Source: Isoetes taiwanensis
Taxonomy: Eukaryota > Streptophyta > Lycopodiopsida > Isoetales > Isoetaceae
Assembly (NCBI GenBank): GCA_021234155.1
Contig: JAJEKV010000001.1
Span: 36,130,826-36,194,825 of the forward strand
Length of the DNA: 64,000 bases
Direction of reading: 5' to 3'
The notes under the pieces are model-generated. The model saw nothing but the letters and a program-made list of their open reading frames with translations. It did not search any database and was not told the DNA's origin. Shown piece by piece: positions 9,429-19,761 of the stretch; the first letter of the stretch is position 1, and each line of letters starts with the position of its first letter. Both the position numbers and the translations under genes were made by a program.

Positions 9429-9775
9429 AGTGAAGACCAAAACAGCTCAGAGGTTTTTAATGGCAAAGACACGTTATATCAAGATTTTTTTAAACCAATC
9501 AAAGGTAAATCAAATGAGCAATTCAAATATGTGCTGAAGAGTACTACGCTCATTGATTTATCAAGCAACAGATTGGTGGGAAACATTCCTCAACCGAAAT
9601 GGGCAAAGCCATCAAAAGGGCATGTCGAAAAGTGGAAAGCCACCAACGGCCTGCCTCAGAAAATACAAAGAAAACAAAATTGATCATGCTGATGATGAAC
9701 GGCATGGGTCTACTAGCCAGGAATCAGAGAAGGACAAGTTGCTCTTCGGCTTCGTGGTCCGGCATGCAATCTCGA
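9424..9775 (+). pseudogene. LRR receptor-like protein fragment
   Basis: The translation includes one clear plant extracellular leucine-rich repeat, 'LKSTTLIDLSSNRLVGNIPQ' (LxxxxxIDLSSNxLxGxIP). An acidic juxtamembrane-like stretch follows in another frame ('HADDERHGSTSQESEKDKLL' and then 'FGFVV', like the start of a transmembrane helix). This is the usual C-terminal order of LRR receptor-like proteins. The frame switch and absence of upstream repeats make it a remnant. Confidence is moderate because only one LRR is visible. Confidence 0.5.
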
Positions 9776-10429
9776 GTTCTTAGCCGAGCATATTCTTCTG
9801 AGATGGCCAGCTGTAGCATGCAGTTCAGAGTCTTGCGAGGAGATCTACAACTTTATTCGCAAAGGCCTTAGACAAGCAAGATTGCTAAATGAAAATGCTC
9901 TGTTAGGAAGAGATCGCCATGGATACGATGTTAAACAGGGGGCTGACCGCCAGTTACAGCTATTTTGGAGCAATCACCAGCATATCTTAGGCATATGCTG
10001 GCATATACTTGGATATGCCACAAACCCACATAAATGAGGGTTTGTCCCCTAGGGGCAACCCAAAAACCCTTTTTTCTGTAACATCTAACTAAGTTCACAT
10101 GCAAATTAACCATGTAGCTACGGCTGTCATGCCAACATACAGGATGAAAACACTTTAACATGAGTTATAATCATATTTAAATATGCATTTGCTATCTAAG
10201 AATATAAGACGCTTAAAGCATGCTGTGGAAGCATGAACTCCGATGCGACCAAGGCCGGGAGCTGCACTTTAGCAAATGAACTGGAAATCCCCATTTCTTG
10301 TGGCGGACCAAACCAAGCAGCTAGAGACTCTAAATAGCCACCCAAAATATCACATTAAAACTAATTTGCCATAATAATTTACTATACAAGAATTTGGCAC
10401 TGGGGGAGCCAGCGTCACATGCACCTGAG
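9776..10429. other. Spacer without recognised gene
   Basis: No domain is seen. A cluster of GGCATATGCTGGCATATAC-type words near 9990-10020 forms a small imperfect direct repeat. Confidence 0.35.
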
Positions 10430-10479
10430 AGTCAAACCCAAATGCAACCGCCCACTTTATTGGCTCCCTAAATTGACTA

Positions 10480-11070
10480 ATTGCTTGAGTGAATCGTCTG
10501 GATTCGCTTAAGTGAATCATGAGGATTCGCTCAAGTGAATCCTCCTGATGACATGGCATCCACGTCTGCTCTATGGAGGATTCGCTTAAGCGAATCCTCG
10601 GCCCTGATTAACCAAAAATCTTCAAAAAATCTCCAAAATTTAATGCATTGATTTCGCATGCTTGGGAGGATTCACTTGAGTGAATTCTCCTATGAGGATT
10701 CGCTTGAGGGAATCCTCCATCCTAAATTCAAAATGTTCACATGTGCATAAAAAATCCCCTTTATTAATTATTGGGAGGATTCACTCAAGTGAATCCTCAC
10801 AGGAGGATTCGCTTAAGTGAATCCTCCCAAGTAAATTCAAAATGCTCACATGCCTGAAAAAAACCACCTTTATTAATTATTGAAGATTGACGTATTCGTT
10901 TGCTTGAGGGGGGTTAATCCCCCCCTCATAAAGACGCATTTGAAGGCCACTCCAGCGGCGGATTCACTCAAGTGAATCCCTCGCTCATCAGGACGCATCT
11001 TCTTCCCCTTGCTTGAGTCTCTGTCACTGGCAATAGTAGAACGATTCGTTTAAGCGAACCCTTCTACAAG
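10480..11070. repeat. Array of near-palindromes around GGATTCRCTYRAGTGAATCC
   Basis: At least eight copies of a 20-24-bp near-palindrome are scattered through 590 bp (about 10500, 10533, 10577, 10665, 10693, 10773, 10803 and 10962, plus a weaker one at 11043). One copy is perfect (GGATTCGCTTAAGCGAATCC within 10578-10601). Two larger units also repeat: AAATTCAAAATG(T/C)TCACATG…CTTTATTAATTATTG at about 10724 and 10833. Spacing is irregular, so it is not a CRISPR-like array. Function unknown. Confidence 0.85.
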
Positions 11071-12540
11071 GAGGGCAAGGCCAAAGATGTTATATATAGA
11101 AGACCTTCGGTCTCTACACATTCATATTCATTGCAGAATCTCGGCTTTCAGGAAGTGCCCTTAAGAACACAAAGGTGCTCTCTCTCCCTCCCTCCCTCCC
11201 TCCCTCCCCTGGTTTTCCACATGCACGCAAAATTTGCCTCTCTCGTGCTATACGGTGAGAGATAAAAAAATCTACGTATTTTATAAGAGCTGCAAGAGAG
11301 ATTATTTTCTCTCGTGCCTTAACCCTCTTAGTTAGCAAATTTTTTTGATGGACGTAGGCGGGCAGGCGCGGGCAGGCACGGGCAGCTTTTGCCTTCTATG
11401 CTATGGCCGGCTATGGCGCACTACCCATAGCTATGGCTATGGGTTTAAGGTTTTTTTCTGTTGTTCTATGGCTATGGCTTAAGGGGTTTCCATGGTTCTA
11501 TGGCGTAATGCTTCTTTTGTTCTTGCAAATCTCATGTCAAAGACCATTGCTGCGATTCCGATGCTGTTATTTTCTACATATCCTTCTTTTTTCTGATTTC
11601 TAGTTTAGATCACTATGTCGGATTTTTTCTTCTTTTTTTAGATTTCTGCTTTAGCATAAGGGTTAGAAATGGCAGCCCCTTTTGCAACAGGCAGAGGGTT
11701 TTACAGCAGGTACTGGATTTCTTCTGGAGCAGGGGATTTTGCATCAAGTAGGAGATTTCATTTGAAGCATCATGTCTGCAAAAAATTGTGTCTGATTTGC
11801 CTTGTATAAACTGCATTATGAGCTTCGATCCCATATCTTTGCATGAATACCCTTCAATTCTTTCAAATTCCTTCTAAAGAATGTGTTTCATGCAAAAAAA
11901 CCCATTTCTGGCAGAAAGAATCATGTTTTGGGTTGTAAATTCAGGCTGCCAAGGGCTTTGTAACACCTGCGCCCTTTGGGTCTTCACAGGCTCAGGGAAG
12001 TAATGAAAGAACCTGGCCACGATCCTTTCAGATAATCTGCATTTTTCCACATGAATTTTTTCAGAGAAACAACTACAGAACTGCAGGGAACATGGTCTTA
12101 TCTTGGTGGGCATGGCTTTGCCTTGGCAAACAAGCACGAAACAAGATTTAATCTAGATTTTTAGTTAACCAGAGAAAATTCTGTTCTTTATTTATATCAT
12201 TTTTTTGAAACACCCTGCAGAAGAAGAAGAATGCTATGTTGAATCGGATTCGAATCAAAATCCAATTTGCTTCTCGGATCCGCTTTGATCTGGCTCGACA
12301 TGCCTACTCTGCCCTGCCCTATTCAATCAATAAAGAAAGGGAAAAAAGGCTTAACTGGTATGGGCTAATGCGAAATGGCCCACGAGCCAGTTAAGCTAAA
12401 AATCCTCTCTTAGACACGAAAAGGTGAGAGTGGGTTTTTCCCACTCTCACCTCTCTCTCGATCTCTCACGTCTCTCTCACACACTCTCGCAACAAAATTT
12501 GGAGCATGTGGGAGAGCGCTCTTTCTCCCTCCCTCCCTCC
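11071..12540. other. Spacer with simple repeats
   Basis: No gene is recognised. A TATATATA box-like word lies at about 11091. CCCT microsatellites occur at about 11181-11209 and 12522-12550, CTCTCTCA-rich stretches around 12440-12490, and GCTATGG-type repeats at about 11400-11480. A 10-bp inverted pair GCTTAACTGG/CCAGTTAAGC encloses about 30 nt near 12350-12395. Confidence 0.4.
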
Positions 12541-12659
12541 CTTCCCCCCGTGTGCAATTTAGGCCCTAGTGCAGACGCTAATGTGCCAAAATAGGGTTAC
12601 ACAAAAAACTAAGCCTTCTAACAAAGCAATTCGTGGGACCAAACATGATCCCAAAAAAG

Positions 12660-13367
12660 CTTATGATACAGCATCGGATGAAGCCGAATTCTCTTATTCC
12701 ACGAAGAATCGTCTACAAGAAAGGAGATTTCCCTGGCAACATCTGGAAGGAGCTTTCTCTACTCAGACAAGAGGCAGCAATAAAAGAGGAGAAGTGGCTT
12801 TAGACATAGATAATTCTAACTGAGGAGATAAGAAAACTGGGGGAGGAAAACCATACTCTGAAAGATGATCTCTTAATAATGAAGACAGAAATGGAAGATT
12901 TCAAGGAGGAACTAGGGCAACTGAAGACAAAACCTGTAGAAGACAATGAACTAGAAGCTCTAAAGGCAGAATATGAATCTTATATGGAAGAGCAAGATAG
13001 GAGGCAGCGATCATTAAATATGAGAATTCTAGGCTTACCAGAAGTTGCAAACGAGAATACAAAAGTCTTAACTGAAAATTCATTTGCAGAACACTTGAAG
13101 ATTGAGAATGTTAGTATATCAAATGCCTTCAGAATTGGCAAGGACACAGGAACCAGACATGTTGTGGTTCGCTTTCATAATAGAAATGATAGGTTTGAAG
13201 TCTTGAAGAATAGAAGCAAACTAAAAGACCAACACATCTGGATCAATGAAGATCTAACGAAAGAGCAGCTAATCACCAAAAAACAAGAACTTGCAAAATA
13301 CAAGGAGGCCAAGCTGAACAATCACAAAGTATACTGGAAACAGGAAAAAGTCATAATAGAAGAATAG
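12660..13367 (+). pseudogene. LINE-A ORF1 (L1 ORF1p / Transposase_22-like)
   Basis: The N-terminal part is a coiled coil ('LTEEIRKLGEENHTLKDDLL', then 'EMEDFKEELGQL'). An RRM-like core follows ('RRQRSLNMRILGLPE', 'NAFRIGKDTGTRHVVVRFHN') and a C-terminal domain ('RSKLKDQHIWINEDLTKEQL'). This order matches the trimeric RNA-binding ORF1p of animal-type L1 elements. The last ~160 codons (12879-13367) are open; upstream the same frame has two stops close together near 12800. In cells this protein would coat the element RNA. Plant L1 elements more often have a zinc-knuckle ORF1, so this type is notable. Confidence 0.75.
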
Positions 13368-13387
13368 GAAGTGTTGGAGACCTCGAT

Positions 13388-14290
13388 TGCAATATGGAAT
13401 ATTAACAAGCTGACCGTAGATAAAGTTCTAGAAATGGAGGATCTGCTAGTACACAGATATGATCTGTTTTATTGAAACAAAGGAACATGAGCTATTTGAA
13501 CTGCCCGAGACTGAGAATTTTAAAAAAAATCTATTCTGTAAAAAATAAAAGGTTTAGAGATGGTGATTGCGGTAATGGTGGAATTGCTTGCTATGTGAAA
13601 ACAGAATTTAAAAGTCTTGTGTTGGGCATCAAAAAGGATATAAATAACTACTTTATCTGGCTAAGAATGCAGGGAAGTAAAGCGGAACTATACATGGCGA
13701 TCTGCTATTTTGCACCAGGGCACAAACAAGCATATGCTAATAGTACAGATGCTACCAACGATGATCCTTTCTTCTGTTTAGAGCAAGACATCATGCTGTA
13801 TCAGGAAAAAGGAGAAGTTATTGTGACGGGTGACTTTAATAGTAGGACTGCCAGCAATCAAGCATCCGTATATACTGGAGAAAAGGATATGCTATGGTTG
13901 GAATATCTAGACATGAATGAACTGGATAAATGTGGCTGGAGAAGACATTCCTGCGATACTAATATGATAAAGGCCGGAAGACATTTGCTGAACTTGTGTA
14001 GCAGCGCTAACATGTTTATCTGTAATGGTATCTCAAAATTCCCATCATTTGGCAGGTGTACATGTAGAGGATGGAGCGTGGTAGACTATTTGATATGTGG
14101 CGATTCTGCAATAGAACATATCAGGAAGTTTGTAGTGATGGAGGAGCGAATGGAATCAGACCATGCACCTATGCTCATAAATATACCAATTCCAGATCAG
14201 AAGGAATTAGATAAGAAGAAAATACCAATTGGCATGTGGCTTATAGCAAAAAGGAAGCTATATACAAAAAGCGGACTGCAGACAAACTAG
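13388..14290 (+). pseudogene. LINE-A ORF2: endonuclease domain
   Basis: Endonuclease/exonuclease/phosphatase-fold motifs appear in order. 'FIETKEHE' (Glu-containing motif, near 13470, in a shifted frame), 'VTGDFNSRT' (13829-13846), 'SVVDYLICG', and 'SDHAPM' (about 14155) correspond to the AP-endonuclease active site that nicks target DNA to prime reverse transcription. There is a frameshift at about 13470-13560 and the frame ends near 14290, where the next piece continues in another frame. Confidence 0.8.
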
Positions 14291-15845
14291 TCAACAATAT
14301 ATGGCCAGAGGATGTTAATGAGTTAAACCAACTTATCTCCAAGATTATATTGGAGTCTGCCACACAATGCTTTGTACCACAGAGATGTATAAAGGGCCTT
14401 AAATATAACTCTTGGTATGATACCGAATGCAAAGAAATGAAGAAAAAAGTACATTCGGCATGCCAATCACAAAGGGTTGATCTATAAAAGGAATATATAA
14501 AGATTGTCAGAAGAAAAAAGTGCAAGTATTTTAAAGTGCGGCAAGAAACGCTATTCAAGGAGTATCTAAAAGAGCCCAAGAGATTCTGGAGCAGATTGAA
14601 AAATGCCAAACCTGCACTAATTCCGCTTACTGCTCAAGAGCTGTGGCACCATGTTGATCAATTATATCACATCAAAGAGATGGTAGAAGAAAGAAAGGGT
14701 TTATCTGATTTGTTTTTCTCCGAAGAAGGAAATAATGTCAGAGATGAAATTCAGGCTGGATTTAGATGCAAAAAATCAACAATAGATCATCTGGTTACTT
14801 TGAAAACCATAATGGACTCAGTAAAGGGGAAGAAAAAACCAGTATACATTCTATTTGTTGATTTTAAAAAAGCAATTGACAAAGTGCCTCGGACTAAGCT
14901 CTGGAAAAGGATGGAGCACCTACAGATACTAGAAAACTTGAGAGAAGTGGTACTTATTCTCTACGAAAAAGTACTAGTGCAGCTACTGCAGAAGCATCAG
15001 AGAGAATCTTAAGCAATATTGGCATAAAACAGAGTTGTCCACTGTCGCCAACTTTATTTGGGTTGTTCATAGATAGTTTGAAAGAATGGATCAGAGTACA
15101 TGGGGAAGAAGGTAAGAACATCCAGGGGTATGTGATCAGGTTATTGATGTATGCAGATAATGCGGTGATCTTTGCCCGTGCTCAGGCGCATATGCAGAAA
15201 TATCTTGACGCATTATCCATGTTCTGTGCTCAAACAGATATGCAGGTAAACCTAGATAAAACAAAAGTCATGGTCGTAGAGGCCCTTATTTCCAGCTTCA
15301 ATATAATGGAGAATATGTACAGAAGTGTGACTCTTACAAATACTTAGGGCTGATCATTCACAGAAATCATAGATGGAATACATGTATATCACAAAGGATT
15401 GAAAGATGTCTGAAAGCTTTATATGCGCTGCAAAGTCTTTGTAGAAGGGTCCATTTATGGTCGTGGCCTTTGAAGGTAAAATTTTATTAATCTATAGTTC
15501 TGTACGGCAGTGAGGTATGGGGGCCTATATTGCCCAAAGGACTATGGGAAGATATTGAATAGGTATTCAAGAAGTTTGTGCGACTGGAATTGGGAGTAAA
15601 AGCACAAGTTCCATATCCTATGATGCTAGCAGAAAATGGTCTTATGCCGATGGAGGGAGAAGCCATGGTGAGGTGCATTAGATACTTGAAGAAGATACAG
15701 CAACAAGACATTACTACTGGCTTCCACACCATGCAATGCAGACCAGCATTGAGCAAGGGTGGTTTCAAGATGCTAAGGAATGGCTGGATAGATGGAATAT
15801 ATCTTTTGAAGATGCAATGATTTATGACGGGGATATCACAAAACT
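14236..15845 (+). pseudogene. LINE-A ORF2: reverse transcriptase region, internally deleted
   Basis: After a linker ('RFWSRLKNAKP') the palm motifs appear: 'EIQAGFRCKKSTIDHLVTLK' (14745), 'ILFVDFKKAID' (14850), 'GIKQSCPLSPTLFGLFIDSL' (~15022) and 'LLMYADNAVIF' (15141-15173). The catalytic YADD is YADN. The RT finger region expected before QAGFR is missing, so a deletion lies around 14735. Frames change at about 14490, 15012, 15350 and 15560. The element is interrupted at 15845 by the nested L1. Confidence 0.8.
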
Positions 15846-18440
15846 GCAAGAAGAACTGCATGCTAGTTAAGCTGGATTTCAGACGGGCCTATGATACAAT
15901 TAATTGGAAGTTCCTCTATATGGCAATGGCACAGCTTGGCTTCTCTGATGGAGTGATAGGGAAAGTGCATAGTCTTAATGATGCTGGTTGCTCTGCAGTC
16001 ATGGTCAATGGATCCCCTACCAAGTTCTTTGAATGCAAAAAAGGGGTAAGACAGGGATGCCCTCTGGCTCCCTATCTGTTCTTAATTGTTGCAGAAATGG
16101 TAACCAGGGCCACACTCAATATGGTAGCTACAAAAGAGATCCAGGGCCTCCAACTTCCACAAGGTATGGGAGACTTTGTCATCATGCAATATGTCGATGA
16201 CACATTTGCATTCTGCGAGAATGATGGATCAAGTCTTCCTAATTTCCTAAGTATGCTACAACTCTTTGGGAGTGCTACGGTGTCCTCTGAATAAGAATAG
16301 AGCACCATTGTCATGCAAACCGATCGGGGATGAGTCGCATGGCATCAAAGTTTCTTGGACACAAATCTGCCACAAAACTTCTAGGGTTGCCTCACGGTCA
16401 TCAATATGAATTTACGGACTATGGGACTCAATTGTAAACAGGATGAAGAGGAAGATACAGATGTACTCTAAATCTCTCTCTTTAGCAGGGCGTGTGGGTA
16501 TAATTAACAGTGTGATTGCCAGCACACACATCTACTTTTCCTCGGTAATCATAGCTGATAAGGCATCATATAGGAAACTGGAAACTGCTATGAGGGAATA
16601 CATCTGGCAGGGAGCAAGAATGGTCTCCTGGGATAATTTGACCTTGCCAAAGAAGGAAGGAGGATTAGGATGTAAAGACCTATTTTCCCAAGCTCAGGCT
16701 CTGGCTGCTAAAATAGTCTGGAGATCCCTGACTTCTGAAAGTCCATCACCTGCTCTCAAACTTGTGAAATACTGGTTAGGGACCACAACCATAGTAGGTG
16801 CCCCTTCTCTTCCTCATCAACTCCCGGACTCAGCATTTTACCAGATTAAACCCTCCCCTGGCACATCCAAAATTCTGAGACGTATTCTCTCAGCCTGGAA
16901 TTTGGTCTCTCCATGCTTCCGAGCAAGGGAGTTGGACTCGGTCAATGACAGTCATGGTTTCTTCTGGCATCAGGATTTGGTAAATGAGGATGAAGGTTGT
17001 TTGGCCCTCAAGCACCCCCTCAAATACAAGGAGTGGTGCCTGGCTGGGCTACACACCATAGGCTCCCTCAGGAATAATGAGACTTGGAGAGAATGGGGGG
17101 AGCTAACTACTCGGTTAATACGATCTGAGAGACCAACAGAAAAATCTATTCCTTAGTCACCAGGCACCCCAGGGGTAATGATAACTGTCTTCATAATTGG
17201 ATCTCTGATGGTAAGGGATATAAGGTCTCTGTGATTTATAGTTTGTTACTTGACAAGAGTCAACTCAAAGTTTGCAGAACATGGAATTGTCAACATAATA
17301 CAGCTGTACAGATTATCAGACAGGGGTGGAAGCTTCAGTGTGCAAATAAGGTCATCTTCTTTAGATGGCTGCTACTTAATCAAAGCCTCAAAACCAATAG
17401 CTATAGGGCCCAATTTGACACTAACATATCTGGCATGTGCCCCTTAGGCTGTGGTCAGGTTGAAACGAGCCCCCACGTCTTCACCTGCCCTTGGTTAGCT
17501 CCATTCTGGCAATGGATTAGACCCCTGTTACAACAAGTTCCCACTGATGATGCCTCCTTGCTGCAGTTTCTCAACAATACATCATCCTTCAAGGGCACTC
17601 TCAAAACTCTAGCCTGTTGGGCTATTTGGAAACATAGGAACACAGTGGCCATTGAAGGACTGGCCCCGAGCCTAACTGAACTTAAAGCCTCTTTTCAGAT
17701 CCTCCTAACTGAGGCAGCCATGGCACATAGGGCAAACAAGGGTCTAAAATATGATCATAAAATGGGATTCCCCAGGAACCTTCAATGGTTTCTTTCAATT
17801 TTTGCAATTCTATTTAATGATTTGGATATTGTTCTTGACAGAATTTCTGCTGAAACGACACTATCTTGAGGGGGACATGAGCGCTTAGTGGATCCGCCTT
17901 ACAGCTCCACTTTCCAACCAAGAAGTCATTGATGCTCTGTTTTGGGTCAAGGCCTGAAGTTATCATTTGTATAACCTTTGAGAGGCTGGCGTGACGAAGA
18001 CATCTGGAGGTTTAATCGGGGAAATCAAACCATACTTTCGGGCCAAAAAGAAAATCCATGAAGAGGCCCGTGACTCTGGATTATGCACCTCTTTGGATTC
18101 CCGGTTATGGTCCAAATGAGCTAGATGACATGATGTTCATCTACACAGATGAGGCCTTTGCAATTATATCACTGGAGGGAGTGCCGGATATACTGTAAAC
18201 AGCCGATGGAACAGTAGTCTCTGTTTTGAGTAGATATGCTTCTGAACTTTAAGTTTAAAGTGCTTTCTATTTTGAACTCTGTTTAATGCCCTCCATGAAG
18301 GGTCTATGATAGCGAATAGCTATCCACTTTTTCCCAGGAGTAGTACTTCCTACTCAGGGTTTTTTGTATGATCATGTAATTTTCCTATACAGTAATACAA
18401 TCTCTGCCGTTTCCTCAAAAAAAAAAAAAAAAATATATAT
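15846..18440 (+). mobile_element. Nested plant L1 LINE, 5'-truncated, with poly(A) and 13-bp target duplication
   Basis: The insertion is flanked by ATATCACAAAACT at 15833-15845 and 18441-18453. It starts abruptly inside the RT ('MLVKLDFRRAYDTINW'). It continues with 'KKGVRQGCPLAPYLF' and an intact 'QYVDD' (16190-16201), then a C-terminal zf-RVT-type region ('KVIFFRWLLLNQSLKTNSYR' … 'CPLGCG' … 'SPHVFTCPW'), and stops at 17867. A ~550-bp 3' UTR ends in 17 A residues (18417-18433) plus a TA run. Frameshifts at about 16290-16440 and 17156-17230 inactivate it. No RNase H domain is seen. Confidence 0.9.
15866..17869 (+). pseudogene. L1 ORF2 C-terminal part (RT palm, thumb, zf-RVT)
   Basis: Three open segments (15866-16294, 16443-17156 and 17231-17869) together encode the second half of a plant L1 ORF2 in changing frames. 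Motifs are 'FRRAYD' (RT block with first catalytic Asp), 'GVRQGCPLAP', 'YVDD', 'SLAGRVGIINSVIASTHIY' and 'ARMVSWDNLTLPKKEGGLG' (thumb/linker). The zinc-binding C...C...H...C module follows at about 17440-17500. Before truncation this enzyme would have reverse transcribed its own mRNA at nicked DNA. Confidence 0.8.
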
Positions 18441-18453
18441 ATATCACAAAACT

Positions 18454-18586
18454 AGTCAAACAAAAGATGACTAAAAAGCTATGGCTAAATCCACCTACCA
18501 AGATGAACACCTATCGGCAGATTATGAATCCAAAGCTTACACAGGTTGTACATTTACAAATGCTTATCTCGATTAGCAAAAGGCAT
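18454..18586 (+). pseudogene. LINE-A ORF2 segment between the two insertions
   Basis: The frame runs 'LVKQKMTKKLWLNPPTK' and 'NPKLTQVVHLQMLISISKR' up to the GCAT target site of the DNA transposon. It aligns with the LINE-B segment around 'LAHYQQQVNPRLT' (minus strand ~7370), which identifies it as the ORF2 region just before the C-terminal zinc finger. Confidence 0.75.
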
Positions 18587-18614
18587 GGGCATAAGCACGT
18601 TAGGGTATACCCAT
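18587..18614 (+). repeat. Left terminal inverted repeat of the 11-kb transposon
   Basis: It starts GGGCATAAGCAC and includes the small palindrome GGGTATACCC near its inner end. It is identical to the right TIR at 27 of 28 positions. Confidence 0.9.
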
Positions 18615-18759
18615 TTCGAGACATTCTAAAGTACCTACCTAAAGTACTTTTAAAAATGGACTCTAGTCTCCCAAAACAAATTCAAACTTTAGTCGAGAAT
18701 TTAATGCGGGTGACTGAATTCAATGGCCGCTCATTCAATACGTCTAGTTGGTAGCTACC

Positions 18760-18952
18760 TCGATCAAACTTCCCCCGCCCTTCACCTCAACGAGATCTCC
18801 TCTGGCATTCACTATCGATCAACACCATTGCAGAACTCTCTATTTTGTCTCCGGCAAAGGCATGATTTTCAAATCGACACACTTTATATGAGCATTTCCA
18901 ACTCTCTGTCGGTCTTGTCTCCGCCACTAACGTTTCTGTCTCCGTTAAAGGT
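18760..18952 (+). promoter_or_regulatory. Possible 5' non-coding exon of the RING/FCP1-like gene
   Basis: A C/T-rich transcribed-looking stretch ends in AAAG followed by GTATGA (donor-like, 18952/18953). The next strong acceptor that opens the coding frame is TTGCAG at 19760. The stretch could be the leader exon. Direct evidence is only the donor-like motif, so it is tentative. Confidence 0.3.
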
Positions 18953-19761
18953 ATGATGTTTAAATAACATACTTCCATAGCTTCTCATTTGTTGGTTCTC
19001 TAACCTTGATTGACTGGTGCAACAGAACTCTGCCGATTTTAGTTCGATTGTTTGTCCAAAGAAGACTAGGAGCTGTCAGAAGGACTTTAGGATCGTTTTC
19101 TTCTGGTAATTCCTCCTTAAAAATCGTGTCTCATTGAAGAGCATCGATGGATGTCATTCTAAACTTATTCTTAGATCACATAAAATCATATTGTAGTCCA
19201 TTTCTATACAGATTTATAGTTTACCATTCTTATCCTTTTGACGTAAAATCCTAAAACCTCATCCTTCTTTGCCCAAGTTCTACCTAGTTCAAGCAGATAA
19301 TAAGATTAATTGCTTGAAGAGACTATGTTAAGTCACACGGTAAGATGAGATGAAATTATGGAAAGTTACATTACATGGATTTTGTCCATTTCTCATCTTC
19401 AAAGCAATTGGTTAGGAAGCTTTCTCTATAAGTTTAGTTAGATTTTAAGGCTGAAGGGATCCAAGTGAGGATTCAGCAAACCTCATCGTTTATGATTGCG
19501 ATGAACGGATTACTATAATACTATCTCAAATACAAATTATTGTATGGGCAGAATGAGAACTGCACAAGCTAGCTTTTAACAATTGTATAGAGGCTTCATT
19601 CAGTAGTATAGTCCTTTATGAAATATATTCAAATGCCAATACAACTTAGATCCCAGTAATTGGTATTTTGCAGATCTTAATAAAAGCACAAAAAGGCTTG
19701 TTATATGAGAATTTTGATTCTGACAATTTGCTTAATATTGTTTCAAGATCCACGTTGCAGC

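Noticed and set aside
10480-11070. CRISPR array
   Set aside because: Repeats are palindromic, unevenly spaced and in a eukaryotic context with no cas genes.
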